Shown piece after piece: positions 26,738 through 34,360 of a DNA stretch of 64,000 nt (position 1 is the stretch's first letter; every line of letters starts with the position of its first letter). The stretch covers positions 1 through 64,000 of the forward strand of contig CAAFTU010000028.1 of assembly GCA_900766005.1 (NCBI GenBank), given 5' to 3'. The notes beneath the pieces were generated by a model. That model was given only the letters and a program-made list of their open reading frames with translations. It had not been told where the DNA came from and ran no database searches. A program made the translations under genes and the position numbers. This DNA comes from an uncultured Bacteroides sp. GTDB lineage: Bacteria > Bacteroidota > Bacteroidia > Bacteroidales > Bacteroidaceae.

Positions 26738-28127
26738 CAAATTGTTCCGGAATGCCGCAGAGCGCCAGCAGATTCATCAGCGCCAGGTCATACTCATAGT
26801 AGGCAGCCAGACGCGCCACCTTGGCTTTCCCCAGCAGATTTTCGGCATCCACCACCTCCACCGACGTAGCCATTCCTTCGGCAAACGACCGTTTCCGGAT
26901 GCGCACCAGCTCCTCGCTCAGCGCAATCGTGGCATTGAGCGCCTTCACATTGTCCTGCGCCTTCTGCAGCTGCGTGTACCACTGGTCAATGCCCACCTTC
27001 AGGTCATCGAGCGCTTTCATCTGTCCCAAGGCGAGCATCTGCCGTGTCAGCCGTGCCTGCCTGATTTTCTTCTCCCGGTTCAGTCCGTCGAACAGATTCC
27101 AGGTGAAGCCGATGCCGATAAACGTGCGCGGCAGCAGATTGCTGGCAATGCCATGTGCATACAGCGTCTGTTTGCCGAACACCGCAATGTTGGGTAGATA
27201 GCCGCTCTGGGCAATGTGCAACTCGTGCTTGGCCACTTGCTGCTGCAGAGCCAGCTGCCGAAGCAGGTAGTTGCCCCCGCCCACCTGCATTTCAAACAAG
27301 CATTTGGGCGGCAGACTGTCGTTCATAAACAGCGGTGAAGTGGGGCAGAAATCCTCGTCGCCCTCGCTTCGGTTGAGCAGCGTCTTCAGTGCCTGCTGCA
27401 CCACCTTCGTCTCCTTGCTGGCAGCCTCCCATTCCCGTTTGGCCTCCTCCATGTTGACCTGCGCCAGCAGCCTTCCCGCCTTGTCAATCAGGCCCGAAGC
27501 TTCCAGCTTCAGCGCATGTTCATAATGCGTCTGGAGTCCCCGGTACACCTCCTCGCGCACGGCTTCCATCTGCCGGGCCAACTGCAGACCATAATAATGC
27601 TGCGTGAGCAACACCTGCTGCGTGGCCGATACCTGCGCCCGGTTTTCCTGTGCCATGTTCACCATATCTCTGCCTATCTGATTGGCATGGAATCGTTTAC
27701 CTCCCGCAAACACCACCCATTCAGCCGTCAGATTCACCCCCGACAGGTTTCTGGGAGTGAGGGGAAAGGACAGGACAGTGGCACCAATCTGGTCGAGGAT
27801 GGACGAGAGAAACTGCTCCTTGGGCACAATGGAGTGGATAAACTGCTTGGCCGGATCGGTGAGAGCCGTCAGCGACTGTTTCACCTCTATCTTCTCCGAC
27901 ATCCGCATCCACAAGCCCGACGACTGCAGGCAGGGATACCAGAAAGCATTCAGTTTGTCTCGTTCAGCTTTCGCTATTTTAATCTCTTTATCAGCCATCT
28001 TCAGACTTCGGTTGCCCGATTTCAGCAGTTGCAATGACTCCTCAAAACTGAGTGGAATCTGTGCATGGACTCCCAGCACAGACAGATTCAGCAAGAGGAA
28101 AGCCAGCAGTGGTTTTCTTTTCTTCAT
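26712..28127 (-). CDS. TolC-family outer-membrane efflux protein
   Basis: A 471-aa outer-membrane factor with signal peptide MKKRKPLLAFLLLNLSVLGVHAQ, then IPLSFEESLQLLKSGNRSLKMA, the start of the first TolC repeat. A second repeat begins near residue 255. It is the first gene of the minus-strand export operon and would form its outer-membrane duct. The upstream gap (28128-28205) is a string of near-identical 15-bp units (for example CAGTTTCCTATC, CAGAATTATATCTT), so its promoter could not be placed. Confidence 0.9.
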   Translation of the reverse strand: MKKRKPLLAFLLLNLSVLGVHAQIPLSFEESLQLLKSGNRSLKMADKEIKIAKAERDKLNAFWYPCLQSSGLWMRMSEKIEVKQSLTALTDPAKQFIHSIVPKEQFLSSILDQIGATVLSFPLTPRNLSGVNLTAEWVVFAGGKRFHANQIGRDMVNMAQENRAQVSATQQVLLTQHYYGLQLARQMEAVREEVYRGLQTHYEHALKLEASGLIDKAGRLLAQVNMEEAKREWEAASKETKVVQQALKTLLNRSEGDEDFCPTSPLFMNDSLPPKCLFEMQVGGGNYLLRQLALQQQVAKHELHIAQSGYLPNIAVFGKQTLYAHGIASNLLPRTFIGIGFTWNLFDGLNREKKIRQARLTRQMLALGQMKALDDLKVGIDQWYTQLQKAQDNVKALNATIALSEELVRIRKRSFAEGMATSVEVVDAENLLGKAKVARLAAYYEYDLALMNLLALCGIPEQFANYQPKPY

Positions 28128-28375
28128 ATCTTCAGTTTCCTATCATCAGTTTCCTATCCTCAGATTCCTATCCTCAGAATTATATCTTCAGAATTATATC
28201 TTCAGATTGACGTAAAATCCAGTTTTCTTCATTGAGCCACCCCAACAAATCACTGCGCCCATTTGTTCATGCAGGGAGTCTGTTTTGTGCAGCACGGCGG
28301 ATTGGAATTTATCCAGGCAAATGATGTGTCTGCAGGAGTTAGAAAACAAATTTTTCGAATTCTTTTCGGAATTCA

Positions 28376-28405
28376 TTTGAAATATAAAAAATATAGTTAC
28401 CTTTG
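28376..28405 (+). promoter_or_regulatory. Bacteroidota promoter of tRNA-Gly
   Basis: TTTG at 28376-28379 and TACCTTTG at 28398-28405 are separated by 18 bases, close to the consensus spacing. The tRNA starts about 135 bases downstream. The leader contains a duplicated ATGAAATCAAAACAGCGT unit. Confidence 0.7.
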
Positions 28406-28541
28406 CCCAGTTGACAAAAAAACGATGCCTGTTTACAGCCGTTCTTATTGAAGTAGGTAAAGCGTTTTATGGAATTGGAAATGTTTCATGAAATCAAAAC
28501 AGCGTCTCATGAAATCAAAACAGCGTTTTATGAAAAGATTT

Positions 28542-28614
28542 GCGGTAATAGCTCAGTTGGTAGAGCACTAGCTTCCCAAGCTGGGGGTCGCGAGTTCGAG
28601 CCTCGTTTACCGCT
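28542..28614 (+). tRNA. tRNA-Gly (anticodon CCC)
   Basis: The cloverleaf is complete. Acceptor GCGGTAA (28542-28548) pairs with TTACCGC (28607-28613), and the D-arm is AGCTCAGTTGGTAGAGC. The anticodon stem CTAGC/GCTGG encloses TTCCCAA, so the anticodon is CCC; the T-loop is TTCGAGC. CCA is not encoded. A terminator follows at 28629-28661. It marks the left edge of the accessory region. Confidence 0.95.
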
Positions 28615-28628
28615 CACATTGATAATCA

Positions 28629-28661
28629 AGGAGTTGTATTTAAAATATAGCTCCTTTTTTT
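28629..28661 (+). terminator. Terminator after tRNA-Gly
   Basis: AAGGAG...CTCCTT stem with an A/T-rich upper part, followed by seven T residues. Further right, to 28805, the sequence holds no gene, only TTTTGG-rich text (28716-28762). Confidence 0.8.
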
Positions 28662-28808
28662 CGTTTTATAGCCTGTCTTTATGGGGAATTAAGCTCGTTT
28701 AAATACGATAATATACGCTATTTTGGGGCTATTTTGGGGCAAATTTTGGTCAAATTTTGGTCACAAAAGTAGTGAAGTCAAGAGGTGTAAAACAGCCATC
28801 AACAAGAA

Positions 28809-28844
28809 AATTGTCACGAATTGTCACGAATTGTCACGAATTGC
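28809..28844. repeat. GTGACAATTC array 1 (reads CGAATTGTCA on plus)
   Basis: Three full units and a degenerate one of the 10-bp repeat CGAATTGTCA (reverse complement of TGACAATTCG), just upstream of the promoter of the DUF234-type ATPase. Confidence 0.85.
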
Positions 28845-28889
28845 CATAAACATATCCGACCGAAGTCTGTGTTATTCAGAAATAATCGC

Positions 28890-28897
28890 TACTTTTG
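28890..28897 (+). promoter_or_regulatory. -7 promoter element of the DUF234-type ATPase gene
   Basis: TACTTTTG matches TAnnTTTG. Transcription would begin near 28903, which rules out upstream starts and supports the ATG at 28965. Confidence 0.6.
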
Positions 28898-28964
28898 CAG
28901 TAAAGAAACCGTCGTTTCGGAAATGGCTGTTTCGGAATACGGATCTAATAAAATAGGCAAGAAT

Positions 28965-30284
28965 ATGAGATTTTTTGATAGAAAAGAGGAAATAGCCTCT
29001 CTGCAGGAGATAGGCAGACAGGCGCGGGAGAACGCCCAGTTTACGGTCGTGACCGGCAGGCGCCGTATCGGAAAAACCATGCTCGTACGGAAGGCCTACG
29101 AGGATGAGCCGATGCTGTATTTCTTTGTAGCCAGAAAAGCCGAAGGAGACCTGTGCGAGGATTACCGCCTTGAGATAGAGAACAAGTTGGGTGTTCCAAC
29201 CATGGGACGCCCGGAACGTTTTTCCGATGTGTTCGAATATCTGATGAAGCTCTCGGCAGAACGCCCCATCACGCTCTTCATCGACGAGTTTCAGGAATTT
29301 TTCCGTGTAAACAAATCGGTGTTTAGCGATATGCAGCGCATATGGGACCTTTATAGCCAGAAGTCCCGCATAAACCTGATAGTCTGCGGTTCGATATACT
29401 CCATGATGACCAAGATATTCAAGGACAAGAAAGAGCCGCTGTATAACCGTCAGTCGCGCTTCATGACCGTCCGGCCGTTTACCCCCAGCGTTCTGAAGGA
29501 AATTCTGGCGGAATATAATCCCGCCTATACATCGGAAGACTTGCTGGCTCTGTACGCTTTCACGGGAGGCGTGGCCAAGTATGTACAACTGCTGGTGGAT
29601 GCAGGAGCCACCAGCAAGGCGGCCATGCTTGACTACATCATAAAAGCCGATTCCATCTTCCTGGGGGAAGGCAAAGCCATCCTGATAGAAGAGTTCGGTA
29701 AGGATTACGGCATATATTTTTCAATCCTGTCTGCCATTGCTCGGGGAAAGACATCCCGTTCGGAAATTGAGAACGTCATCGGCAAGGAAATTGGCGGATA
29801 CCTGACCAAACTGGAGAATGAGTACGAGGTCATCGCTAAGAAGCAGCCCCTCTTTGAAAAGAGTTCTACCAAGAATGTCCGCTATACGATAGAGGACAAC
29901 TTCTTCACGTTCTGGTTCCGCTTCATCTACAAATACAGCTACATGCTGGAGATAGAGAACTATGGAAGTGTGAAAACGATAGTGAATCGGGACTATGAGA
30001 CCTTCAGCGGCTTGATGCTTGAACGCTATTTCAAGCGCGTGCTGATAGAAAAGCAGGCCTTTACCCGCATCGGAAGCTGGTGGGACCGTAAGGGGGAAAA
30101 CGAGATTGACATCGTGGCGGAAAACGAACTGGAGGAAACCGCCACCTTCTTTGAGGTAAAGCGTAAGGCCGAGAACATCGACGTGGAAGTACTGGAGACA
30201 AAGGCTGCTGCATTCTTACGTGCTACCGGAGAGTTCAAGGGCTATGCCCTCTCATATAAGGGGCTGTCCATGGCAGACATGTAA
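28965..30284 (+). CDS. AAA+ ATPase with C-terminal DUF234 domain
   Basis: A 439-aa ATPase of the archaeal-type ATPase_2/DUF234 family. It starts MRFFDRKEEIASL, the usual family start. Walker A is VTGRRRIGKT (about 25-34), Walker B ITLFIDEFQEF, and sensor 1 LIVCGSIYSMM. The C-terminal part has NFFTFWFRFIYKY and then a PD-(D/E)xK-like strand pattern, GENEIDIVAEN followed by TATFFEVKRKA. The function of this widespread family is unknown; nuclease or toxin-like roles have been suggested from the fold. It is a single gene between two GTGACAATTC arrays, which fits an independently acquired cargo. Confidence 0.9.
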   Translation: MRFFDRKEEIASLQEIGRQARENAQFTVVTGRRRIGKTMLVRKAYEDEPMLYFFVARKAEGDLCEDYRLEIENKLGVPTMGRPERFSDVFEYLMKLSAERPITLFIDEFQEFFRVNKSVFSDMQRIWDLYSQKSRINLIVCGSIYSMMTKIFKDKKEPLYNRQSRFMTVRPFTPSVLKEILAEYNPAYTSEDLLALYAFTGGVAKYVQLLVDAGATSKAAMLDYIIKADSIFLGEGKAILIEEFGKDYGIYFSILSAIARGKTSRSEIENVIGKEIGGYLTKLENEYEVIAKKQPLFEKSSTKNVRYTIEDNFFTFWFRFIYKYSYMLEIENYGSVKTIVNRDYETFSGLMLERYFKRVLIEKQAFTRIGSWWDRKGENEIDIVAENELEETATFFEVKRKAENIDVEVLETKAAAFLRATGEFKGYALSYKGLSMADM

Positions 30285-30315
30285 CATTGCCGGACTGTTC
30301 AGTCCGGACAGCAAT

Positions 30316-30346
30316 ACGAATTGTCACGAATTGTCACGCGCGCGCG
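30316..30346. repeat. GTGACAATTC array 2 with GCGCGCGCG tail
   Basis: CGAATTGTCA twice followed by CGCGCGCGCGG. The same GCGCGCGCG text adjoins array 7 at 43.70 kb in the opposite orientation. Confidence 0.85.
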
Positions 30347-30374
30347 GAAGTTGTAAATGCAACTATATGAAAGG

Positions 30375-30440
30375 CCTCTTCTGTTTGCAGGCTGAACCTC
30401 TTCTGTTTGCAGGCTGAACCTCCTCTGATTACAGACTGCA
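30375..30440. repeat. 22-bp tandem repeat derived from the lysO 3' end, three copies
   Basis: CCTCTTCTGTTTGCAGGCTG plus AA occurs at 30375 and 30397. A divergent third copy at 30419-30440 contains the stop codon and last codons of the minus-strand transporter gene. Confidence 0.85.
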
Positions 30441-31049
30441 AAAGAACGATACGAAAAACGGAACGCTCAAGTCAATCAGAATGCCATGAAAGATAGCCAC
30501 GGGTATCATGTCTTTCCCCGAATAGCGAGTGATGGAAGGCAACAGGACATCCATCGAGTTCACTCCGGCTGCAGAGATAGGAGCCAGCGTGCCGAAATGC
30601 TTGCGTATAACGGGAGCCCCCAGCAGCGCAATCATCTCACGGAAGATGTTGGTCATCAGCGCAATGGTGCCCAGCTCGGTTGCCAATTGCAGGCCGATGG
30701 TGGGTTCCTTGAACTGCGTGATGAGAATGGACGACAGCGAGTAATAAGCAAATCCGCTTCCCACGGCCATGCAGTCGAATATGCTCCATTTGCTGAGCAG
30801 CAGACTGGCGAATGCGGAAAAAAGCAGGGTGCCGGAAATCGTTGCCAGGGGAACGAGCAGCATCTTAGGGCGCAAGCTGCGCAACAGCTCTTTCAGGTTC
30901 TTGTTGCCGCCAATGCCGATGCCCACCTGAAACATGAGTGCATACAGCACGTACATCGACAGATGATGCGTATCCATCGGTTCCTGAAAGAAAACACCCA
31001 ATAAACAGCCGACACAGAAAACGGCCACTACAATCAAACTTCCTTTCAT
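30429..31049 (-). CDS. lysO: LysO-family lysine exporter, C-terminal part
   Basis: A 206-aa membrane protein matching the C-terminal two thirds of LysO (DUF340), which exports lysine and thialysine. Conserved strings are VGIGIGGNKNLKEL, GSGFAYYSLSSILITQ, ELGTIALMTNIFREM and AGVNSMDVLLPSITRYSG, with about six helices. E. coli LysO is one chain of about 300 aa; here the N-terminal part is a separate gene overlapping by ATGA. The split is in frame-shifted, coupled form with both parts intact, so it probably works as a two-subunit transporter. Confidence 0.88.
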   Translation of the reverse strand: MKGSLIVVAVFCVGCLLGVFFQEPMDTHHLSMYVLYALMFQVGIGIGGNKNLKELLRSLRPKMLLVPLATISGTLLFSAFASLLLSKWSIFDCMAVGSGFAYYSLSSILITQFKEPTIGLQLATELGTIALMTNIFREMIALLGAPVIRKHFGTLAPISAAGVNSMDVLLPSITRYSGKDMIPVAIFHGILIDLSVPFFVSFFCSL

Positions 31050-31324
31050 TTTCTATCTCCTTTCTTGAAAAACAGATGAAACACAGCCGAAGAAGCCAGC
31101 AGGCTGCCCAGCATACCCAATACAGCCAATATCGCTGCTTGCCATCCGAATCGGCCCAAATTGTTTACTATGAGCGGGTTGGAACCGATAGAAATGCCCA
31201 ACACAAAGAGAAGCAGGAAAATAGTGAGCGAAGTGGTTTTGTCTACTTTTTGCAGCAGTCCCACACCCCGAAACAAATAACCGAAACCGATTCCGGCAAA
31301 CATTATACTGATAATTGAAAACAT
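31046..31324 (-). CDS. LysO-family lysine exporter, N-terminal part
   Basis: A 92-aa protein with three hydrophobic segments (SIMFAGIGFGYLF, SLTIFLLLFVLGISIG, AAILAVLGMLGSLLASSAVF). The family string LLFVLGISIGSNPLIVNNL matches the LysO N-terminus. It is translationally coupled to the C-terminal part. A promoter-like element lies 390 bases upstream, leaving a long leader with four 18-bp repeats. Confidence 0.85.
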   Translation of the reverse strand: MFSIISIMFAGIGFGYLFRGVGLLQKVDKTTSLTIFLLLFVLGISIGSNPLIVNNLGRFGWQAAILAVLGMLGSLLASSAVFHLFFKKGDRK

Positions 31325-31630
31325 ATTCCTAAAATTTTTTACATGTGAAACATCCTTGTGCAGTTCACCCTTGAAAAAAGAGTGTGCACATAAAAACTCT
31401 CCCTTCTGCGTCTGCCAAAAGGACTTTCTGCATTTGCCAAAAGGGGCCCTTCTGCATCTGCTAAAGGGAAAAATGCCTGTTAAAAAAAGAAGGAACTGAA
31501 TTCAGATAAAGCCGCTGAACCAATGTACATGCACAATGAAGCGGCTACTCAGAATCTTGTTTCTTCTGGTAACAGAGCATGTGGTGAGCAAAATCGGTAA
31601 TTGGTTCATATCTCTTATTGCTTGTTTTTT

Positions 31631-31702
31631 TGACGATTTGTTTGTTTTTGACGATTTGTTTGTTTTTGACGATTTGTTTGTTTTTGACGATTTGTTTGTT
31701 TT
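31631..31702. repeat. 18-bp tandem repeat, four copies, in the lysO leader
   Basis: The unit TGACGATTTGTTTGTTTT occurs at 31631, 31649, 31667 and 31685. It lies just inside a transcript that would start from the minus-strand promoter at 31712-31719. A 7-bp inverted repeat (AGCCGCT 31510-31516, AGCGGCT 31540-31546) and three CTTCTGC-x-TCTGCCAAAAGG-like units near 31400-31470 are the other structures in this 426-base gap. Confidence 0.85.
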
Positions 31703-31711
31703 TTGACGGTG

Positions 31712-31719
31712 CAAAGATA
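31712..31719 (-). promoter_or_regulatory. -7 promoter element probably serving split lysO
   Basis: On the minus strand this is TATCTTTG, an exact TAnnTTTG. No other minus-strand gene lies between it and lysO. Confidence 0.5.
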
Positions 31720-31750
31720 AAACTAAAATGAATAATTTCCAAATATTTAT

Positions 31751-32080
31751 TCATGTATTAACTTTTGCAACCCGAGTGTTTTCCTTGTTCATCAGCCGCC
31801 AGACAGCTTTCTGGTATTTCAGTTTGGCAAGCATCTCATCATCCGGATTGTCAGTCTTGGCCGTCATAGTCCGTACACTCGGGGCCTCAGGGAACCGGCT
31901 TTTCACAATGTCATCCACCAGATATCCGCAAAGTCCGGAAGCCGGTTCTTTTGCAAGGCTGTCTGTTGGCTGTGGCAGGATGTGATACCATCCGTTCTCA
32001 CGATGCACTTTATGTGCTGGTCTGCACGAAGCAAGACAAACCACTAAAACAAGCAATCCGAATAAATACTTCATTTTCAT
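31751..32080 (-). CDS. Small predicted lipoprotein
   Basis: A 109-aa protein with a lipobox: MKMKYLFGLLVLVVCLASC, then mature RPAHKVHRENGWYHILP. The Cys would be acylated and the protein exported to the envelope. The body is hydrophilic, with ENGWYHILPQPTDSLAKEP, a segment I associate loosely with small Bacteroides lipoproteins having a SecD-head-like domain. The C-terminal part DDEMLAKLKYQKAVWRL is helical. An upstream in-frame ATG at 32116 adds a non-signal stretch and sits in a duplicated TTCATACTGTTT sequence, so the start at 32080 is preferred. Function unknown. Confidence 0.65.
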   Translation of the reverse strand: MKMKYLFGLLVLVVCLASCRPAHKVHRENGWYHILPQPTDSLAKEPASGLCGYLVDDIVKSRFPEAPSVRTMTAKTDNPDDEMLAKLKYQKAVWRLMNKENTRVAKVNT

Positions 32081-32587
32081 ACTGTTTATATTGTTCAAAC
32101 CGAACAAGTTATTCATACTGTTTTTTTGTGTGAGTTTATACTCCAGAACTTCAGCTTAGAGACTTCAGTAGAGAAACATCATCCGGAAACTTCAACTCAG
32201 AAACTTCATCCGGAAACTTCAGTCTGAAAGCAAAGAAAGCTGAGCAAGTTTCTGTACTCCCACCTTGTTTTGACGCAAAGATAATTCTCCGGAATGGTTT
32301 CTCCAAATTTCAGCCATTTGATTTGTAAAGATATATCTAATATTTAAAAAGAATTTTTCAATAGCACTCTTTACAGTCTGTTTTGCACTCGTAATATGTT
32401 GAATATGAGTAGGCTGTGACGGAACTGTATCAGTAGCGTTTGGAGGAAAAATAAAAAATAAATTTTCATCATTCATGGAGCAGGGGGGAGGCGGAAAGGT
32501 GAGAGAGGGAGGAAGGACGGAGTATGGACGCAAGAACCGCAGGTTGTTATTGTGGGGCAACAGGGTGAGTATAGAGGGCGTGGACGG

Positions 32588-32680
32588 AGCAAGGAAGAGG
32601 CAGCAGGGGTGAGTGGATGCTGAATGTAGCAAGGAAGAGGCAGCAGGGCGAGAGGATGCTGAATGGAGCAAGGGGGCTTT
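32588..32680. repeat. 40-bp tandem repeat, two copies plus part
   Basis: The unit beginning AGCAAGGAAGAGGCAGCAGG and ending GGATGCTGAATG starts at 32588, 32628 and (partial) 32667. It is purine-rich on the plus strand. The reading frames across it are low-complexity and not credible genes. Confidence 0.8.
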
Positions 32681-32823
32681 TAGCGAGTGAGAGGTCATTG
32701 CTAAACTTTCCTCTTCCGAAAAATATTTTTTGCCGGAAAGAAAGCTGTGCGTTGTCGGATGCCCGTCTGTAGCCCCATAAAAGAAGCATGGAAGAGTGCC
32801 CGTCTCCAGCCAAATAAGGTTGG

Positions 32824-33314
32824 TGCGACAGCGTGACAGCGTGACAATTCGTGACAATTATTTTTTGAATTCTCATAGAATTCACAGTGGAAGGAGGAAA
32901 TGAGGTAGGCAGATGGAAGGTATGAACGATGAAGAAGATGGAAATAAAATGGAAAAACTGTTTCCCTGAGAAATGACTTCTGGTAAATCACATCGGATGA
33001 AAATTGCTACATGCTTAATAAGTTTATATAAAGTCTATATATTATATTATATATAAATATATATAATATAATATATAGAAATATAGATATTCTCTCTTCT
33101 TTTTTCCATTTTCGATTTCTTTTACACTCCTATGGTGTGTTTTGATTGCAATAAAACATAGATATTGAAAGTGTAATGATTGAAATTTTTACTAAGTATA
33201 GCTTTATTTTGCAGGGTGGTGAACCGAGGAAATGAGAGAGGTGAAAGACGAAGTTGAATACCCTAAAAAAATAATTGTCACGAATTGTCACGAATTGTCA
33301 CGCATTGTCACGCC
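32824..33314. repeat. Inverted-repeat-bounded non-coding element with central AT palindrome
   Basis: GTGACAATTC arrays 3 (32824-32866) and 4 (33266-33314) face each other. Their inner 26 bases (32841-32866 and 33266-33291) are perfect inverted copies ending in a TAATT/A-run. Near the middle lies a perfect 21-bp AT inverted repeat (33035-33055 and 33058-33078, two-base centre). No gene is seen inside. The shape resembles a MITE-like or cruciform-forming element. Confidence 0.65.
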
Positions 33315-33461
33315 GAGAGAAATAAATTTGGCTTACATATTTTCTCCTTATTTGTTACGCTTCGGCTGAAATTCGTCCTCTGTTTTTCTATGGTGTAATA
33401 GTTGCAAATGAAACTATGTGTAGGTTTTGAGGCTTCCCCAAAGCCGTTTCTCTACTGAAAG

Positions 33462-33520
33462 CATGAAAACATGAAAACATGAAAACATGAAAGCGTGACA
33501 ATCCGTGACAATTCGTGACA
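33462..33520. repeat. CATGAAAA 8-bp repeat followed by GTGACAATTC array 5
   Basis: CATGAAAA occurs three times and CATGAAAG once (33462-33493). It is followed directly by GTGACAATCC, GTGACAATTC and GTGACAGTGC (33495-33524). Confidence 0.8.
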
Positions 33521-33580
33521 GTGCGAGAATACGTGTTTTAGCATGGTAACTTGTTGAATTATAATGGTTTTATGAAAAGC

Positions 33581-33619
33581 GTGACAATTCGTGACAGCGT
33601 GACAGTTTTGATTTTGAAT
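33581..33619 (+). repeat. Array 6: left copy of a 39-bp direct repeat flanking the island
   Basis: GTGACAATTC, GTGACAGC and GTGACA are followed by a variable base and TTTTGATTTTGAAT. The same 39 bases with a single mismatch recur in the same orientation at 43707-43745. About 280 bases of AT-rich text without a gene separate it from the end of the defence-like operon. Confidence 0.85.
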
Positions 33620-33898
33620 ATACTTTTCAAGGAATTGAAGAATGAATCGTGTTTTGATTATGCCATTTAATAAACTGTATCAGAGTGGACGTGGAATGTG
33701 ATGTTGACACTCTGCTCGGTTTGAAAATACAGTGTGCAAGTAAGACAATTGCAAATACGCATAGAATGTAGAAGCTGCTTTCATTATACATGTGGATTGA
33801 TTTAGCTTAATATAGAGTTCTCCATAATTTCGTTCAATAATTTCTCAAAACTATGGAGAACAATTTGGAGAAAATAATGTCAATTGACAACTTTTGAG

Positions 33899-34360
33899 TT
33901 AAATTAGTTCTGTTAATTCATCTTTGATGGAATCATACTGTTTATCCATATAGCCTATTAATTTATAGAATAAGGTCTCTTCATCCATTGATTCTATATA
34001 ATTCTGAAGTATGCCAAACCCTGTATTTGCATACTTTTCCGCGAGACAATAAACATTTTCACGGTTGCAAATTTCATCTATTAATTCTGGATTATTTTTC
34101 AGCTCCTTATCATAATATAAACTTGACAGGAGCGGCTCGCAATTCTCCAAGAATTCAGCTCTGACGAATGTTTTTACAGGACCAACAGAGTTTATAGGTG
34201 TTGGCTCTTTCTTTTCCATTTCGCACAATGCTAATGCAAAGCAATATAATTCCGCGCGTGTAGTTGCGTTTTTATGAAGTTGAAAATACTTAGTTCTTTC
34301 AAGATTTTCAATAAAGCCTTCATCGTAGGCTTTTGCTATGTTTAAAATTATTTTAGCCAT
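33899..34360 (-). CDS. Uncharacterised 153-aa protein, partner of the DndD-like ATPase
   Basis: A soluble, mostly helical protein (MAKIILNIAKAYDEGFIENL at the start). The first half includes TTRAELYCFALALCEMEKKE and the second half CLAEKYANTGFGILQNYIES. I do not recognise the family. Position after an SMC-like DndD ATPase, size, and the helix-rich ALALC segment recall the place of DndE in phosphorothioation operons, but no DndE motif can be shown. Its start overlaps the ATPase stop by eight bases (ATGGCTAA), so the two are translationally coupled. It is the last gene of the five-gene minus-strand operon. Confidence 0.75.
   Translation of the reverse strand: MAKIILNIAKAYDEGFIENLERTKYFQLHKNATTRAELYCFALALCEMEKKEPTPINSVGPVKTFVRAEFLENCEPLLSSLYYDKELKNNPELIDEICNRENVYCLAEKYANTGFGILQNYIESMDEETLFYKLIGYMDKQYDSIKDELTELI

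Noticed and set aside
28663..28805. Integrase remnant after tRNA-Gly
   Set aside because: TTTTGGGGCAAATTTTGG text is suggestive of element junctions seen after tRNAs, but no coding or repeat of the tRNA 3' end could be found.
31502..31714. Frame with repeated KTNKSS
   Set aside because: It is the translation of the 18-bp repeat, and its TTG start lies in the -7 promoter element, so it cannot be translated as given.
32219..32857. 212-codon minus-strand frame in the repeat-rich gap
   Set aside because: It is made from the 40-bp tandem repeat and GTGACA array and reads as Ser/Pro/Leu low complexity; no start context or homology-like motif.
28809..33619. GTGACAATTC arrays as a CRISPR
   Set aside because: Units of 8-10 bp without unique spacers of constant length, and no cas genes nearby.
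33899..34360. Naming the 153-aa protein DndE
   Set aside because: Only position and helix content agree; the characteristic DndE sequence could not be recognised.
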